From Nocardia concava NBRC 100430 (GTDB lineage: Bacteria > Actinomycetota > Actinomycetes > Mycobacteriales > Mycobacteriaceae): 64,000 nucleotides of DNA. Positions 50,426 to 58,491 of the stretch are shown here, in pieces. A model generated the notes under the pieces. It saw only the letters and a list, made by a program, of their open reading frames with translations. It searched no databases and was not told the DNA's origin. The translations under genes were made by a program, and so were the position numbers. The first letter of the stretch is position 1. Each line of letters opens with the position of its first letter. The stretch spans positions 53,408-117,407 of the forward strand of contig NZ_BAFX01000205.1 of assembly GCF_000308815.1 (NCBI RefSeq). The letters run 5' to 3'.

Positions 50426-52471
50426 TTACCAGTGCAGGCCCGGAATGCGGTTGGTGAAGCGGGCCGCCGGGGCAGGCAGGCCCATGAGGGGCTGCACGAT
50501 CGGGGCCAGAGCCAGCAGGGGGCTGCGGGAATCCGGCTTGTCCGTGTCGGTTTCGGCCGAATCGACGGCGGGGCGTTCGTTGCGGGCCGCCTTGGATTCG
50601 CCGAACATGCGGAAACCCTGGTGCAGGATGGCGCGTTTCACCGACGGCATGACCGTGTCGACGAACTGGGCGAAGGTGCCGATCGGGGTGTCGATGCGGC
50701 TCGGGCGGTGCTCGAGGGCGCGCACCACGATGTCGGCGGCCTGCTCGGTGCTGTGCACCGGGATCGACTTGTACAGGTCGGTCGGGGCGATCATGGCCGT
50801 GCGCACCAGCGGCATGCGGACCGAGGTGAAGGTGATTCCGGCGTCGGCGTTCTCGACCGCGGCGATCTCGCTGAAGTTGTCCAGCGCCGACTTGCTGGCC
50901 ACATACGCCGCGAAGCGCGGCACCTTGGTCTGCACGGCGATGGAGGAGATATTCACGAAGTGGCCGAAGCGGCGCTCGCGCATGGACGGGAGCAGCGCCA
51001 GGATCAACCGGACCGCGCCGAAGTAGTTGACCGCCATGGTCCGCTCGAAATCGTGCATGCGGTCGGTGGAGTTGAGCACCGAGCGGCGGATCGAGCGGCC
51101 CGCGTTGTTCACTACGTAGTCGACGTGATCGTGGTCGGCCAGCACCTGCTTGACCAGCAGCTCCACCGACTTCTCGTCGGTGATGTCGCAGACGTAGGCC
51201 TGTGCCGCACCGCTTTCCGCGCGCACCTGGGCGGCGGCGGTCTCGAGATCCTGCTCGGTGCGGGCGACCATGAGCACCGTCGCGCCGCGCTTGGCGACGG
51301 CGTGCGCGGTGGCCAGGCCGATGCCGGTGGACGCGCCGGTGATCAGGACGATGCGGCCCTCGAGGCGATCACCCTCGACGCGGCGGGCGCGATCGGGATC
51401 GAGGTTGGCGCGCCAGTACTTCCAGAGCGTGTCGGCGTAGTCCTCGAAGCGGGGGACCTCGATGCCGGTGCCGCGCAGCTGCGCCCGCGTCGAGTCGGAG
51501 ACGAAGGTCGACTCGAACGAGGTGTGCGGGGCAACCTCGGCGGGAATGCCGAAGCGCTCCAACAGGAAATCCCGCACCGCGGGCACACCCGGCAGGCCGC
51601 CGAGCGCGTGCAGCGCGGTGTGCGAACCCGGCACGGTGCCGATGGCGTGCGGCGCACCGGCCGAGCGGGCCAGGGCGTTGTAGATCTCGGTGAACGGCTG
51701 CGGTTCCGGGTTGGTCAGGTGGAAGGTCTTGCCGACCAGGCCCGGCTTGTTGATCAGCTCGACCATGGCGTCGACCACGTAGTCGACCGGAACGATATTG
51801 GTGGAACCCAGATCCGGGATCGGCATGGGCAGCTCCGACGGGAGCGCCGCCAGCCCGGCGATCGCCGGGAAGAAGTAGTACGGGCCGTCGATCTTGTCCA
51901 TCTCGCCGGTGCGGGAATCGCCGACCACGATGGCCGGGCGGTACACCCGCCAGCGCAGGTCTGCGGCCTCGCGCACCATCTTCTCGGCCTCGAACTTGGT
52001 GCGGTGGTAGGGCGAGTGCAGGCCCTGGCCCAGGTCGAAGTCGTCCTCGAAGAACTTGCCCTTGTGATCGCCCGCGACCGCGACCGACGACACGTGGTGC
52101 AGCATGGCGCCGAGCTCGCGCGCCAGCTCGATGACCGAGCGGGTGCCCTGGACGTTGGCGGCGTAGGTGGCGTCGGCGTCGGCGGTCATGTCGTAGATCG
52201 CGCCGAGGTGGATGACGTGATCGGCGCGCGGCGCCTCCGCGTATGGGTTATCAGCACTGCCGGTGAGCCCGAGACCGGGTGCGGTCAGGTCTCCGACCAG
52301 CGGGAACACGCGGTCGCCGGCGCCCCAGCCGTCGGCCATCTCGCGCAGCTTGGCGACCGACGCCTCACGCGTCAGTGCGTGGACCACGGCCTCCGGGTCG
52401 CGCTCCAGCAGACCGGCGACAACGCGCCGTCCCAGGAATCCGGTTCCGCCCGTGACGATGTAGGAAACCAT
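50426..52471 (-). CDS. acrA1: Two-domain fatty acyl-CoA reductase (AcrA1 type)
   Basis: A 681-residue protein of two short-chain dehydrogenase units. The N-terminal unit (1-370) has YIVTGGTGFLGRRVVAGLL and the catalytic YHRTK of the thioester-reductase/fatty acyl reductase branch; the C-terminal unit (about 380-640) has VLITGASTGIGLATAHAVA, NNAGRSIRRS and YVASK. This matches mycobacterial AcrA1 (Rv3391-like), which has acyl-CoA-reductase activity and is tied to mycolate or wax metabolism. With the nearby WS/DGAT it could supply fatty alcohols for wax esters (inference). The start is ATG at 52471 with AAGGAGGGG upstream. Confidence 0.9.
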   Translation of the reverse strand: MVSYIVTGGTGFLGRRVVAGLLERDPEAVVHALTREASVAKLREMADGWGAGDRVFPLVGDLTAPGLGLTGSADNPYAEAPRADHVIHLGAIYDMTADADATYAANVQGTRSVIELARELGAMLHHVSSVAVAGDHKGKFFEDDFDLGQGLHSPYHRTKFEAEKMVREAADLRWRVYRPAIVVGDSRTGEMDKIDGPYYFFPAIAGLAALPSELPMPIPDLGSTNIVPVDYVVDAMVELINKPGLVGKTFHLTNPEPQPFTEIYNALARSAGAPHAIGTVPGSHTALHALGGLPGVPAVRDFLLERFGIPAEVAPHTSFESTFVSDSTRAQLRGTGIEVPRFEDYADTLWKYWRANLDPDRARRVEGDRLEGRIVLITGASTGIGLATAHAVAKRGATVLMVARTEQDLETAAAQVRAESGAAQAYVCDITDEKSVELLVKQVLADHDHVDYVVNNAGRSIRRSVLNSTDRMHDFERTMAVNYFGAVRLILALLPSMRERRFGHFVNISSIAVQTKVPRFAAYVASKSALDNFSEIAAVENADAGITFTSVRMPLVRTAMIAPTDLYKSIPVHSTEQAADIVVRALEHRPSRIDTPIGTFAQFVDTVMPSVKRAILHQGFRMFGESKAARNERPAVDSAETDTDKPDSRSPLLALAPIVQPLMGLPAPAARFTNRIPGLHW

Positions 52472-52900
52472 CGTCCCCTCCTTAAATTGCGAACCTGTTG
52501 GTATCCAACGGGGTTCGTCCGACATGCGTCGGTGGATGCGGACGGTGAGTGATTGGCCCCCTAGCAGAATGTCGGGCCGAGGTAGGAACACCTTCGTGCC
52601 TAACTAGTGAGTAACTTTACTGACCCCAAGTTGGTGGTTCAACCGGAATGGTCGGTTCGGGGCTGTGGGACTGGTCACCTCGGAGCTATTCGAGTTGGTA
52701 TGTGTAACAACGGGTTTGGTGTAACCCATGGCAGCACTTGGCAATTCGCCAGCTACTGGTCAAATGTCCTGAGCGTGCGCTCACTTGTTTGATCTCCCGA
52801 TGTTAGCTGGGTCATCGGCCATGTCCGTTCTGTCTGAATCGCCCGGCTGAGCGGCGCAAAGCTGCTGGTAAACGGCTTGCGAATCCGATGTGAGGTTAAG
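52472..52900. other. Intergenic region with palindromes
   Basis: About 430 bases without a supported gene, noticeably richer in A and T than the flanks. It contains GTTGG-TAT-CCAAC at 52497-52509, near the acrA1 promoter, and TGAGCG-TG-CGCTCA at 52770-52783. A 61-codon frame at 52607-52792 has neither a ribosome binding site nor protein-like composition. Confidence 0.5.
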
Positions 52901-53512
52901 GTGTTCCAGTCTTGTCGGCCCGGCGCGCGAAGGGAGTCGGTCATTCACCAGCTCGAACTGCCCAGAACCGGCGTGCGCACGCGGGCCGAATTCGAGACCC
53001 TGCCGACTGTTCCGCGTGGCTGGGCCTGGGAATTGCGATCCGGGAGATTGGAGCTGAGCCTCATGCCCGTCACGTTCTGGTATTCCCGGATCGTCTTCCA
53101 GGTGCTCGATTTCTGGCGCGGCTACGGATATGAAGCCGCCGCTGATCAATACGTGGCCGACAGCGGATTCGCCCGCGGCGAAATCGGCCAGCACAATTTC
53201 GTGGCCGACGCCGTGGTGTTCCAGCCCGGCCATCGCCCCGACAAACACAGCACCACCCACGCCCCGGCGAACCTGTTCGCGGTCATCGAAGCGGTCTGGC
53301 AGCCGGCGCAGGTCCGCGAAGCCATCGACAAACTCCGCGTCTACTCCATGCTCGGCATCCCACACTTCTGGATAGTCCGCGGCGACCACGAGAGCGACGA
53401 CCTCGACGGCTTCGTCAGCATGTACGAACTCGTCGGCGAAGACTACAAACTCACCGGCAGCCGCCCGGTCTCCGAACTAACCCCGGCCCGAGCCGAACTC
53501 AGCACCAACTGA
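52901..53512 (+). CDS. Uma2-family (DUF820) endonuclease-like protein
   Basis: A protein of about 203 residues in the PD-(D/E)XK-type Uma2 family. Typical segments are TRAEFETLP, WELRSGRLELS, then HNFVADAVVF (Asp), LFAVIEAVW (Glu) and REAIDKLRVYSMLGIPHFWIV near the end, where the family's K/Y residues occur. These proteins are common in actinobacteria and cyanobacteria; their biological role is unclear. A GTG at 52901 is taken as start, but the 5' end is uncertain (TTG at 52877 possible). Confidence 0.75.
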   Translation: MFQSCRPGARRESVIHQLELPRTGVRTRAEFETLPTVPRGWAWELRSGRLELSLMPVTFWYSRIVFQVLDFWRGYGYEAAADQYVADSGFARGEIGQHNFVADAVVFQPGHRPDKHSTTHAPANLFAVIEAVWQPAQVREAIDKLRVYSMLGIPHFWIVRGDHESDDLDGFVSMYELVGEDYKLTGSRPVSELTPARAELSTN

Positions 53513-53535
53513 CCCGGGCGCCCGGCGCTGAGCCG

Positions 53536-53787
53536 TTACTGCGGAACGCACCGAACATCCCCGTCCGGGGCTTGAGCAACCACCGTCCACGGCGGACACT
53601 GCCGCAGATTCCCCCACCCGCCATCAATGCAAGAGTCATACGAACGCGGATCATCAGTAGGCGCCCGCTCCCCGGTCCGGCACCCCACCGGCTCAGCCGC
53701 CGAAACCCCGCCAGCCACCATCACCCCGGACCCGCTCGCGACCACTCCAGCGAGCACCCCGGCAACCGCCATACGAAGTCGCATCAC
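53536..53787 (-). CDS. Small secreted protein with chitin-binding-type-2-like cysteines
   Basis: An 83-residue protein with a signal peptide (RMAVAGVLAGVVASGSGVMV, cleavage near VSAAEP). The mature 50 residues have four cysteines spaced as C-x16-C-x10-C-x15-C, with YDSCIDGG and RQCPPWTVV, the pattern of peritrophin-A/CBM14-like modules. Those normally bind chitin; bacterial examples are few. The assignment rests on this pattern only. Confidence 0.55.
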   Translation of the reverse strand: MMRLRMAVAGVLAGVVASGSGVMVAGGVSAAEPVGCRTGERAPTDDPRSYDSCIDGGWGNLRQCPPWTVVAQAPDGDVRCVPQ

Positions 53788-53835
53788 AAGATCAATATAC
53801 CAATTGGTCTACCATCCCCGCCCTAGGGTGACAAC

Positions 53836-54090
53836 GTGCATCCCCAGCCCCGCCCCTTACTCTTCCTCGATGTCGACGGCCCCCCGATCCCCTTCGGCGC
53901 GCACCTGAACCCCGCACTCGGCCCCTGCTATTCATCTGGATCGACGACGAACTAACCGACCACGACCGCGAATGGGTATCGCAGAACCACAACGCCCCGG
54001 CACTCCTGTCCAGCGTGAATCCGCGAGTCGGATTGCGCGGCAACGACTTCACCGAAATCGGGCGGTGGCTGGGAGGTCAAGGGTGGTGAA
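53836..54090 (+). pseudogene. Remnant of a HAD-like hypothetical gene
   Basis: A GTG at 53836 opens RPLLFLDVDGPPIPFGA and HLNPALGP, the start of a HAD-like protein common in actinomycetes. The frame then stops at TAA after 40 codons. In another frame FIWIDDELTDHDREW, ALLSSVNPRVGL and FTEIGRWL continue as the C-terminal part of the same family up to 54090. The middle region, which should hold roughly 60-80 residues (VVWATTW-type motif), is missing. So an internal deletion plus frame change inactivated the gene. Confidence 0.7.
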
Positions 54091-55492
54091 TTCGTGGGAT
54101 TGCCAGATGCGTCTGGAGCGGTCCTCAGGGTAAGGCTCGGTTTGTGGGGTCGAGGAGAAGACACGGGTGAGGCGGTTCGTCGGGGTGTAAGGGGGCCAGC
54201 CGGGCGTGCCTTTGGCAGTGAAAGTCAGCCAGGCGGTGCGCATTTCGTGGGAAACGTGGGCGAGTTCTTCGAGTGCGTTCTGGCGGGCGGCGGGGTGATT
54301 GCGGATGGTCTCGGCGGTGAGGGTGCCGAAGACGAGGAGGAAGTCGAGGCTGTGGGAAGCAGCTTCGACGGTGTTGAAGGACCAGGTCAGTTCGTAGGTC
54401 CAGGTTCGGCCGCCGCCGGCGTGGTGGGCGTTGGCCAGGTGCAGGGTGGGCATCCGGAACAGCCAGTCTGCGTGGATGAGTTCGTGGAGCTCGGCGGGCG
54501 TGAGCGTCGGGTAGAGGGTGCGGTAGTCGGTGCTGCCGTTGGGAACGGGAGTGAGGTGGGTGAGCGCTCGGCTCAGGTGCTCCTCGGTGATGGGGTCGCC
54601 GAGATGGGTTGCGAACAGCCGGTATTCGTCGCGGGTGTGGCCGACGAGAACATCTATGCCGCGGGCGGATCCGTGCGCCAGGGCGTGCCACGGTGCGTGA
54701 GGGAAGAGTTCGCCGTCGACGACCGGGGAAAACGGCGTCGGGGTCAATGCCATCGGGCCACAGGCGTCCAGGAAGCTCGGCATCTTGCGGAGGACCGTGT
54801 GGGTCGCGTCGAGCAGCGCGCGACGGGAATGGCGGGACAGCCCCTCGATGGTGGGTTGTGTGCCGAGTTCGGCGGCGATCGTTGCCGAGATCGTGGCGGC
54901 CAGTCGCGGCGTGAAGTAAGTGCCCGGCAGGCTCTGGACGATCGCTCGGCGAAACAGTCCCGCGGCCGAGGGCATCGCGAGCAGTGCGGCAATGCATCCC
55001 GCACCGGCGGACTGGCCGAATACTGTCACATTGTCCGGATCGCCACCGAACGCGGCGATATTGTCTTGCACCCAGCGCAATGCGGTGGCCTGGTCGAGGA
55101 TGCCTCGATTGTCGGGTGCCCCGGGGATATGTGCGAAACCCTCTACGCCGGTGCGGTAGTTCAGACTGACCATCACCACGCCGCCGCGGACGAGGGCCGC
55201 GCCATCGCAGTGCGGATCGGCGGAATCGCCTTCCAAATAGCGGCCGCCATGAATCCACACCATCACCGGCAGTCCGGCCGTGCCGGGATCCGGTGACCAG
55301 ATGTCCAGCGTCAAACAGGAATCGCGCGGGTCTGTCCACGACCGCACGGGCTCGGGTGCGCGAAACCGCCCATGTCCCACCGGCAGCTCGGCGTAGGGGA
55401 CACCCCCGGAAGATCGCAACATCGTCCCGCCAGTGGCCGCGCAGAACCCCACCGGCCGTTCGAATTTCAACATCCACACCCATGCCGACCAT
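54049..55492 (-). pseudogene. Type-B carboxylesterase, frameshifted near its 5' end
   Basis: A para-nitrobenzyl-esterase-like (type-B) carboxylesterase: FGQSAGAG holds the nucleophile, VLVGHTRDEYRLF the acid, and ASHSLDFLLVFG the histidine. The N-terminus (VDVEIRTAGGVLRG, VAIFRG) and the continuation (GVPYAELPVGHGRFR) are in different frames. They join correctly if the run of five G on the coding strand (C run at 55403-55407) had four. All else is intact, so this is either a recent inactivation, a sequencing error, or a slippage-prone tract. It overlaps the end of the HAD remnant. Confidence 0.75.
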
Positions 55493-55578
55493 GGTTGCGG
55501 AAAATAAATGGGTGGGCGGGGTTGGGGGTGGGGTGTTAGCCTGCTGGCGACCGTGACTTAGGTGAGGAGGTGAGACCC

Positions 55579-55638
55579 ATGTTCGTTGGACAGGTGTGGG
55601 GGCTCCCACTCGGTGTCACGGGTCGGTTGGCGATGTAA
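55579..55638 (+). CDS. Leader peptide ORF upstream of GNAT/IF-1 operon
   Basis: A 19-codon ORF (MFVGQVWGLPLGVTGRLAM) with a very strong ribosome binding site GGAGGTGAG directly upstream and a TAA stop. It ends 50 bases before the GNAT start codon. The next element, at 55640-55688, is a hairpin whose right arm touches that start codon, and GCTCCC within the leader (55602-55607) can pair with GGGAGC in the hairpin region (55647-55652). This is the layout of ribosome-mediated attenuators upstream of drug-responsive genes. No peptide family was recognised. Confidence 0.6.
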   Translation: MFVGQVWGLPLGVTGRLAM

Positions 55639-55639
55639 A

Positions 55640-55688
55640 CGTCGTCGGGAGCGCCTGCCGTGGAAGGCAATTGCGAAAGGCGACGACG
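55640..55688 (+). promoter_or_regulatory. Attenuator-like hairpin before the GNAT start codon
   Basis: CGTCGTCG (55640-55647) pairs exactly with CGACGACG (55681-55688); the ATG follows at 55689. The ribosome binding site AAAGG (55676-55680) lies just inside the loop. An inner TGCC/GGCA pair (55656-55669) may add stability. Alternative pairing with the leader ORF (GCTCCC/GGGAGC) would open it, so translation of the operon could respond to ribosome position on the leader. Confidence 0.6.
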
Positions 55689-56486
55689 ATGAGTACATCA
55701 GATATCAGATTCCGCGCGGGTGAACCCGTGGCTGGGATTAGTCGGGTCTCGTTGACCCGATGGGAAGCCCTGGATGACGACCGGGTGGTCGGGCACGGGG
55801 ATGTTGTTACGCGGCCGGATGGGCGGCTGTTTGTCAGTGTTGATGCTTGGCATGACGCTGTTTTCGATCAGTTGGCGGGCGCGATGGTGGGGACGCTGCG
55901 CAGGCCGTTGCATACCGTGGTCGATGAGAACGACACCGAGTTGGTGTCCGGTTGGGAGCGGGCCGGGTTCGCGGTGCGGCGGCGGGAGTGGGAGTACTTG
56001 GTGCCCACTGATCCGGCAGTCACCGGGTTGGATGCGGTTCGGCCGCCGGAGGGCGTGACGATCGTGCCCGTGGGGCGGGCGGCGGAAGGGGCGCTGCGCG
56101 AGGTGGATCGGGTGATTCGCGATGAGGTGGGGGCGACGGTCGGGTGGCAGGAGATGCCGGTCGAGAACCTCGGTGTGCCGGGGGTCGACACCATTGTGGA
56201 TCCGTCGAAGTACCTGGCCGCGGCCGAGGCTGACCGTTATGTGGGCCTGGCCCGTGTGGTGGAGATGGGCCGCCTGCCCCGGATCGGACTGATTGCCGTG
56301 CGTGCCGATCGACGTCGCCGTGGGATCGCCCGCGCCATGCTGGCCGGCGCGTTGGCTGCATTGCATGAACGCGGAATCGACACTGTCTCAACGGAAGTGA
56401 AGGAGTCGAACACGGCGGCCGCGGCGCTCTTCGAGGGCATCGGCGCCCGTCGTGTGAACAGCACCCTGGAAATGGTGCTGCGATGA
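55689..56486 (+). CDS. GNAT-family acetyltransferase
   Basis: A 265-residue protein with a C-terminal GNAT domain: RIGLIAVRADRRRRGIARAML is the acetyl-CoA-binding motif A, followed by VSTEVKESNTAAAALFEGIGARRV (motif B). The N-terminal 120 residues look like a second, degenerate GNAT-like half (FRAGEPVAGISRVSLTRWEA). The substrate is unknown; candidates are an antibiotic or a ribosomal/translation protein. Its stop overlaps the start of an IF-1 gene by four bases, which ties it to translation, and it is preceded by the leader ORF and hairpin. The start is ATG at 55689. Confidence 0.88.
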   Translation: MSTSDIRFRAGEPVAGISRVSLTRWEALDDDRVVGHGDVVTRPDGRLFVSVDAWHDAVFDQLAGAMVGTLRRPLHTVVDENDTELVSGWERAGFAVRRREWEYLVPTDPAVTGLDAVRPPEGVTIVPVGRAAEGALREVDRVIRDEVGATVGWQEMPVENLGVPGVDTIVDPSKYLAAAEADRYVGLARVVEMGRLPRIGLIAVRADRRRRGIARAMLAGALAALHERGIDTVSTEVKESNTAAAALFEGIGARRVNSTLEMVLR

Positions 56487-56707
56487 ATATGAAGAGCAAA
56501 GGAATCGAAATCGAGGGCACCGTCGTCGACTGTCTTCGCAATGCCACCTTCACCGTGGAGTTGGCGAACGGCCACCAGGTGCTCGCCCATATCAGCGGCA
56601 AGATCAGGAAGAATTACATCAAGATCGTGCCGCAGGATCGAGTCCTGGTGGAGTTGAGTCCGTACGACCTCACGCGGGGGCGAATTCTGTTCCGGTACAG
56701 GAACTGA
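56483..56707 (+). CDS. infA: Translation initiation factor IF-1 paralogue
   Basis: A 74-residue IF-1: IEIEGTVVDCLRNATFTVEL, GHQVLAHISGKIRKNYIKI, and ILPEDRV-type IVPQDRVLVELSPYDLTRGRI are the OB-fold of the factor that occupies the A site of the 30S subunit. It is outside any ribosomal-protein operon (no rpmJ, rpsM or rpsK nearby), so it is likely a second copy. ATG overlaps the acetyltransferase stop (ATGA). The pairing and the leader suggest an accessory or stress form. A hairpin follows. Confidence 0.9.
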   Translation: MNMKSKGIEIEGTVVDCLRNATFTVELANGHQVLAHISGKIRKNYIKIVPQDRVLVELSPYDLTRGRILFRYRN

Positions 56708-56715
56708 CGGCGTTC

Positions 56716-56748
56716 GCGGTAGGCGGCCGGCTGCCGGTCGCCTACCGC
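56716..56748. terminator. Bidirectional hairpin after IF-1
   Basis: GCGGTAGGCG and CGCCTACCGC, extended inward by CCGG pairs around CTG, form a long stem directly after the IF-1 stop codon and overlapping the last codons of the convergent amidohydrolase gene. Confidence 0.7.
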
Positions 56749-57602
56749 GGGCGGTAGGTGTCGAGGGCGTTGGTGCGGTAGAAGAAGTCGGCTTCCTGGT
56801 CGGTGGCGTCGGTGGTGACGATCTTGTCGATGGTGGAAACCAGCTCCGGGTAGGTGCCCGCCATCGAGTCGACCGGCATGTTGGAGGCGAACATCAACCG
56901 CCGCCAACCCCACAGGGAGACACTGGATTCCAGCCAGTACTCCAGGCTCGGCCAGGTCAGGTCCCGGCAGATCAGGCCGAAACCGGAGAGCTTGCACAGC
57001 CATTGGGTTTCCTTGGCCGCCAGGGAGATGGCGTTGTGCCAGGCGGTGCGGGCGTCGGAGGAGTGGCCCTGGGGGAAGCCGAGGTGTTCGAGGACCACGC
57101 GCAGGTTGGGGTAGCCGGCGAGGAAGTCGATCCAGTCGAGGATTTCGGCGGGCTTGGCGACGAGGTCGAAGACGGCGTCGTGGTCCTGGAGCCAGCCGGC
57201 GATCACGTCGGCGGCCGGGGTGTTGGGGGACAGGCCCGCGAAAACCCTTACGCCGCGGAAGCGTTCGGTGCGGGCCTGCTCGTCGAGATGATCGATCAGA
57301 TCGGACTTGGGCAGGCTCGGATCGACCGCGCCGACAAGGGCGAACGGACGCGGGTCGGCCTCGGCAATGCCGTCCACCCAACGGGTTTCGGCCAGATAGG
57401 TGTGCGGCGCGGTGGTGGCGGACACGTGCACCAGCCCCGACACCTCGATCCCGTCGAGTCCTCGGTCGAAGTCGTTCAGCAGGAAGTTGTCCGCGATCTC
57501 GGGCTTACCGGCCTCGACGAATCTCGCCAGACCCGGGTACCAGTCGTGGGCGCTGGTGTCCCACAGATGCATGTGGGCGTCGACGATGGGCTTGGTGGGC
57601 AT
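56742..57602 (-). CDS. Amidohydrolase family 2 (lactonase-like) enzyme
   Basis: A 286-residue TIM-barrel amidohydrolase. The metal site starts with VDAHMHLWD; VVLEHLGFPQG carries the strand-6 histidine and FASNMPVDS the strand-8 aspartate. This layout is that of fuconolactonase/dicarboxylic lactone hydrolases (family knowledge). Start ATG at 57602. It is in a minus-strand group with an SDR 12 bases upstream and an aminotransferase, so it may hydrolyse a lactone made by the SDR (inference). Confidence 0.82.
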   Translation of the reverse strand: MPTKPIVDAHMHLWDTSAHDWYPGLARFVEAGKPEIADNFLLNDFDRGLDGIEVSGLVHVSATTAPHTYLAETRWVDGIAEADPRPFALVGAVDPSLPKSDLIDHLDEQARTERFRGVRVFAGLSPNTPAADVIAGWLQDHDAVFDLVAKPAEILDWIDFLAGYPNLRVVLEHLGFPQGHSSDARTAWHNAISLAAKETQWLCKLSGFGLICRDLTWPSLEYWLESSVSLWGWRRLMFASNMPVDSMAGTYPELVSTIDKIVTTDATDQEADFFYRTNALDTYRPR

Positions 57603-57614
57603 GTTGGCAAACTC

Positions 57615-58352
57615 CTACTGCATCGTTATGCCGCCGCTGACGCTGATCAGCTGGCCGGTGACGTAGCTGGCTTCCGGGCTCGCCAGCCATGCGATGAGGG
57701 AGGCTACTTCGTCCGGTCGACCCAAGCGTTTGAGGGGGATGGCTTTTTCGAGGGCGGCGAGGTTCTCACGGTGATCGGCCATGGTGTGTGCGACCATTCG
57801 GCCCTCGAGCGGGCCGGGACAGACCACGTTGACGGTGACACTGTGACGAGCCACTTCCCGCGCGAGGGATTTGGCGAACCCGAACAGCCCGGATTTCGAT
57901 GCGGCGTAAACGGTTTCGCCGGAGGCCCCGGCCCGAGCACCGTCGGAGGCCACGAACACGACCCGCGCGGACTCGGCATCGAACATGCCCGGCAGTAGCA
58001 GCTGCGTGAGCCGCATGGGCCCGCGCAGATTCACCTGGAACATGAGATCCCAGGCCATCGTCCCGGTGTCCAGGAACGGCTCCACCATCGCCACCCCCGC
58101 GCAGTGCACGACCGTCGACACCCGCCCCGCAACCGTCCGAGCAGTCGCTTCGATGCTCTCCTCGGAGGTCAGATCCAGCTCCAGCGCAACGGCTCGAGCC
58201 CCCAACTCCGCCACGCACCCGCGAGCGGCCTCCGCATCGACGTCGGCGACCCACACCGCCCGCCCTGCCGCCAAGAGCCGCCGCACCACCGCCCGTCCAA
58301 CGTCCCCCGCACCACCGGTCACCAGCACGCCGGACACGCCGCCACCACCCAC
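57615..58352 (-). CDS. Short-chain dehydrogenase/reductase
   Basis: A 245-residue classical SDR: LVTGGAGDVGRAVVRRLL cofactor motif, VHCAGVAMVEP (NAG-type), catalytic Ser in VFVASDGARAG and YAASKSGLFGFAK as YxxxK. The C-terminus YVTGQLISVSGGITMQ is typical of 3-oxoacyl reductase-like or sugar dehydrogenases. GTG start with AGGTGAGG upstream. It stands directly upstream of the amidohydrolase in the same operon. Confidence 0.87.
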   Translation of the reverse strand: MGGGGVSGVLVTGGAGDVGRAVVRRLLAAGRAVWVADVDAEAARGCVAELGARAVALELDLTSEESIEATARTVAGRVSTVVHCAGVAMVEPFLDTGTMAWDLMFQVNLRGPMRLTQLLLPGMFDAESARVVFVASDGARAGASGETVYAASKSGLFGFAKSLAREVARHSVTVNVVCPGPLEGRMVAHTMADHRENLAALEKAIPLKRLGRPDEVASLIAWLASPEASYVTGQLISVSGGITMQ

Positions 58353-58491
58353 TGCCTCACCTGATTCCGCTGTCCATGAAACCCATCGGATTCAATGAAT
58401 AGTCGGTCCGAGAGCATTGCGCGACACATTGTCCGCGATCTGGCACAGAATCGTCCTGGCAAACCAGACGATCACGACACGCGAGGCCCGC

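Noticed and set aside
52607..52792. 61-codon plus-strand frame upstream of the Uma2 gene
   Set aside because: No ribosome binding site, no recognised motif and AT-rich promoter-like context.
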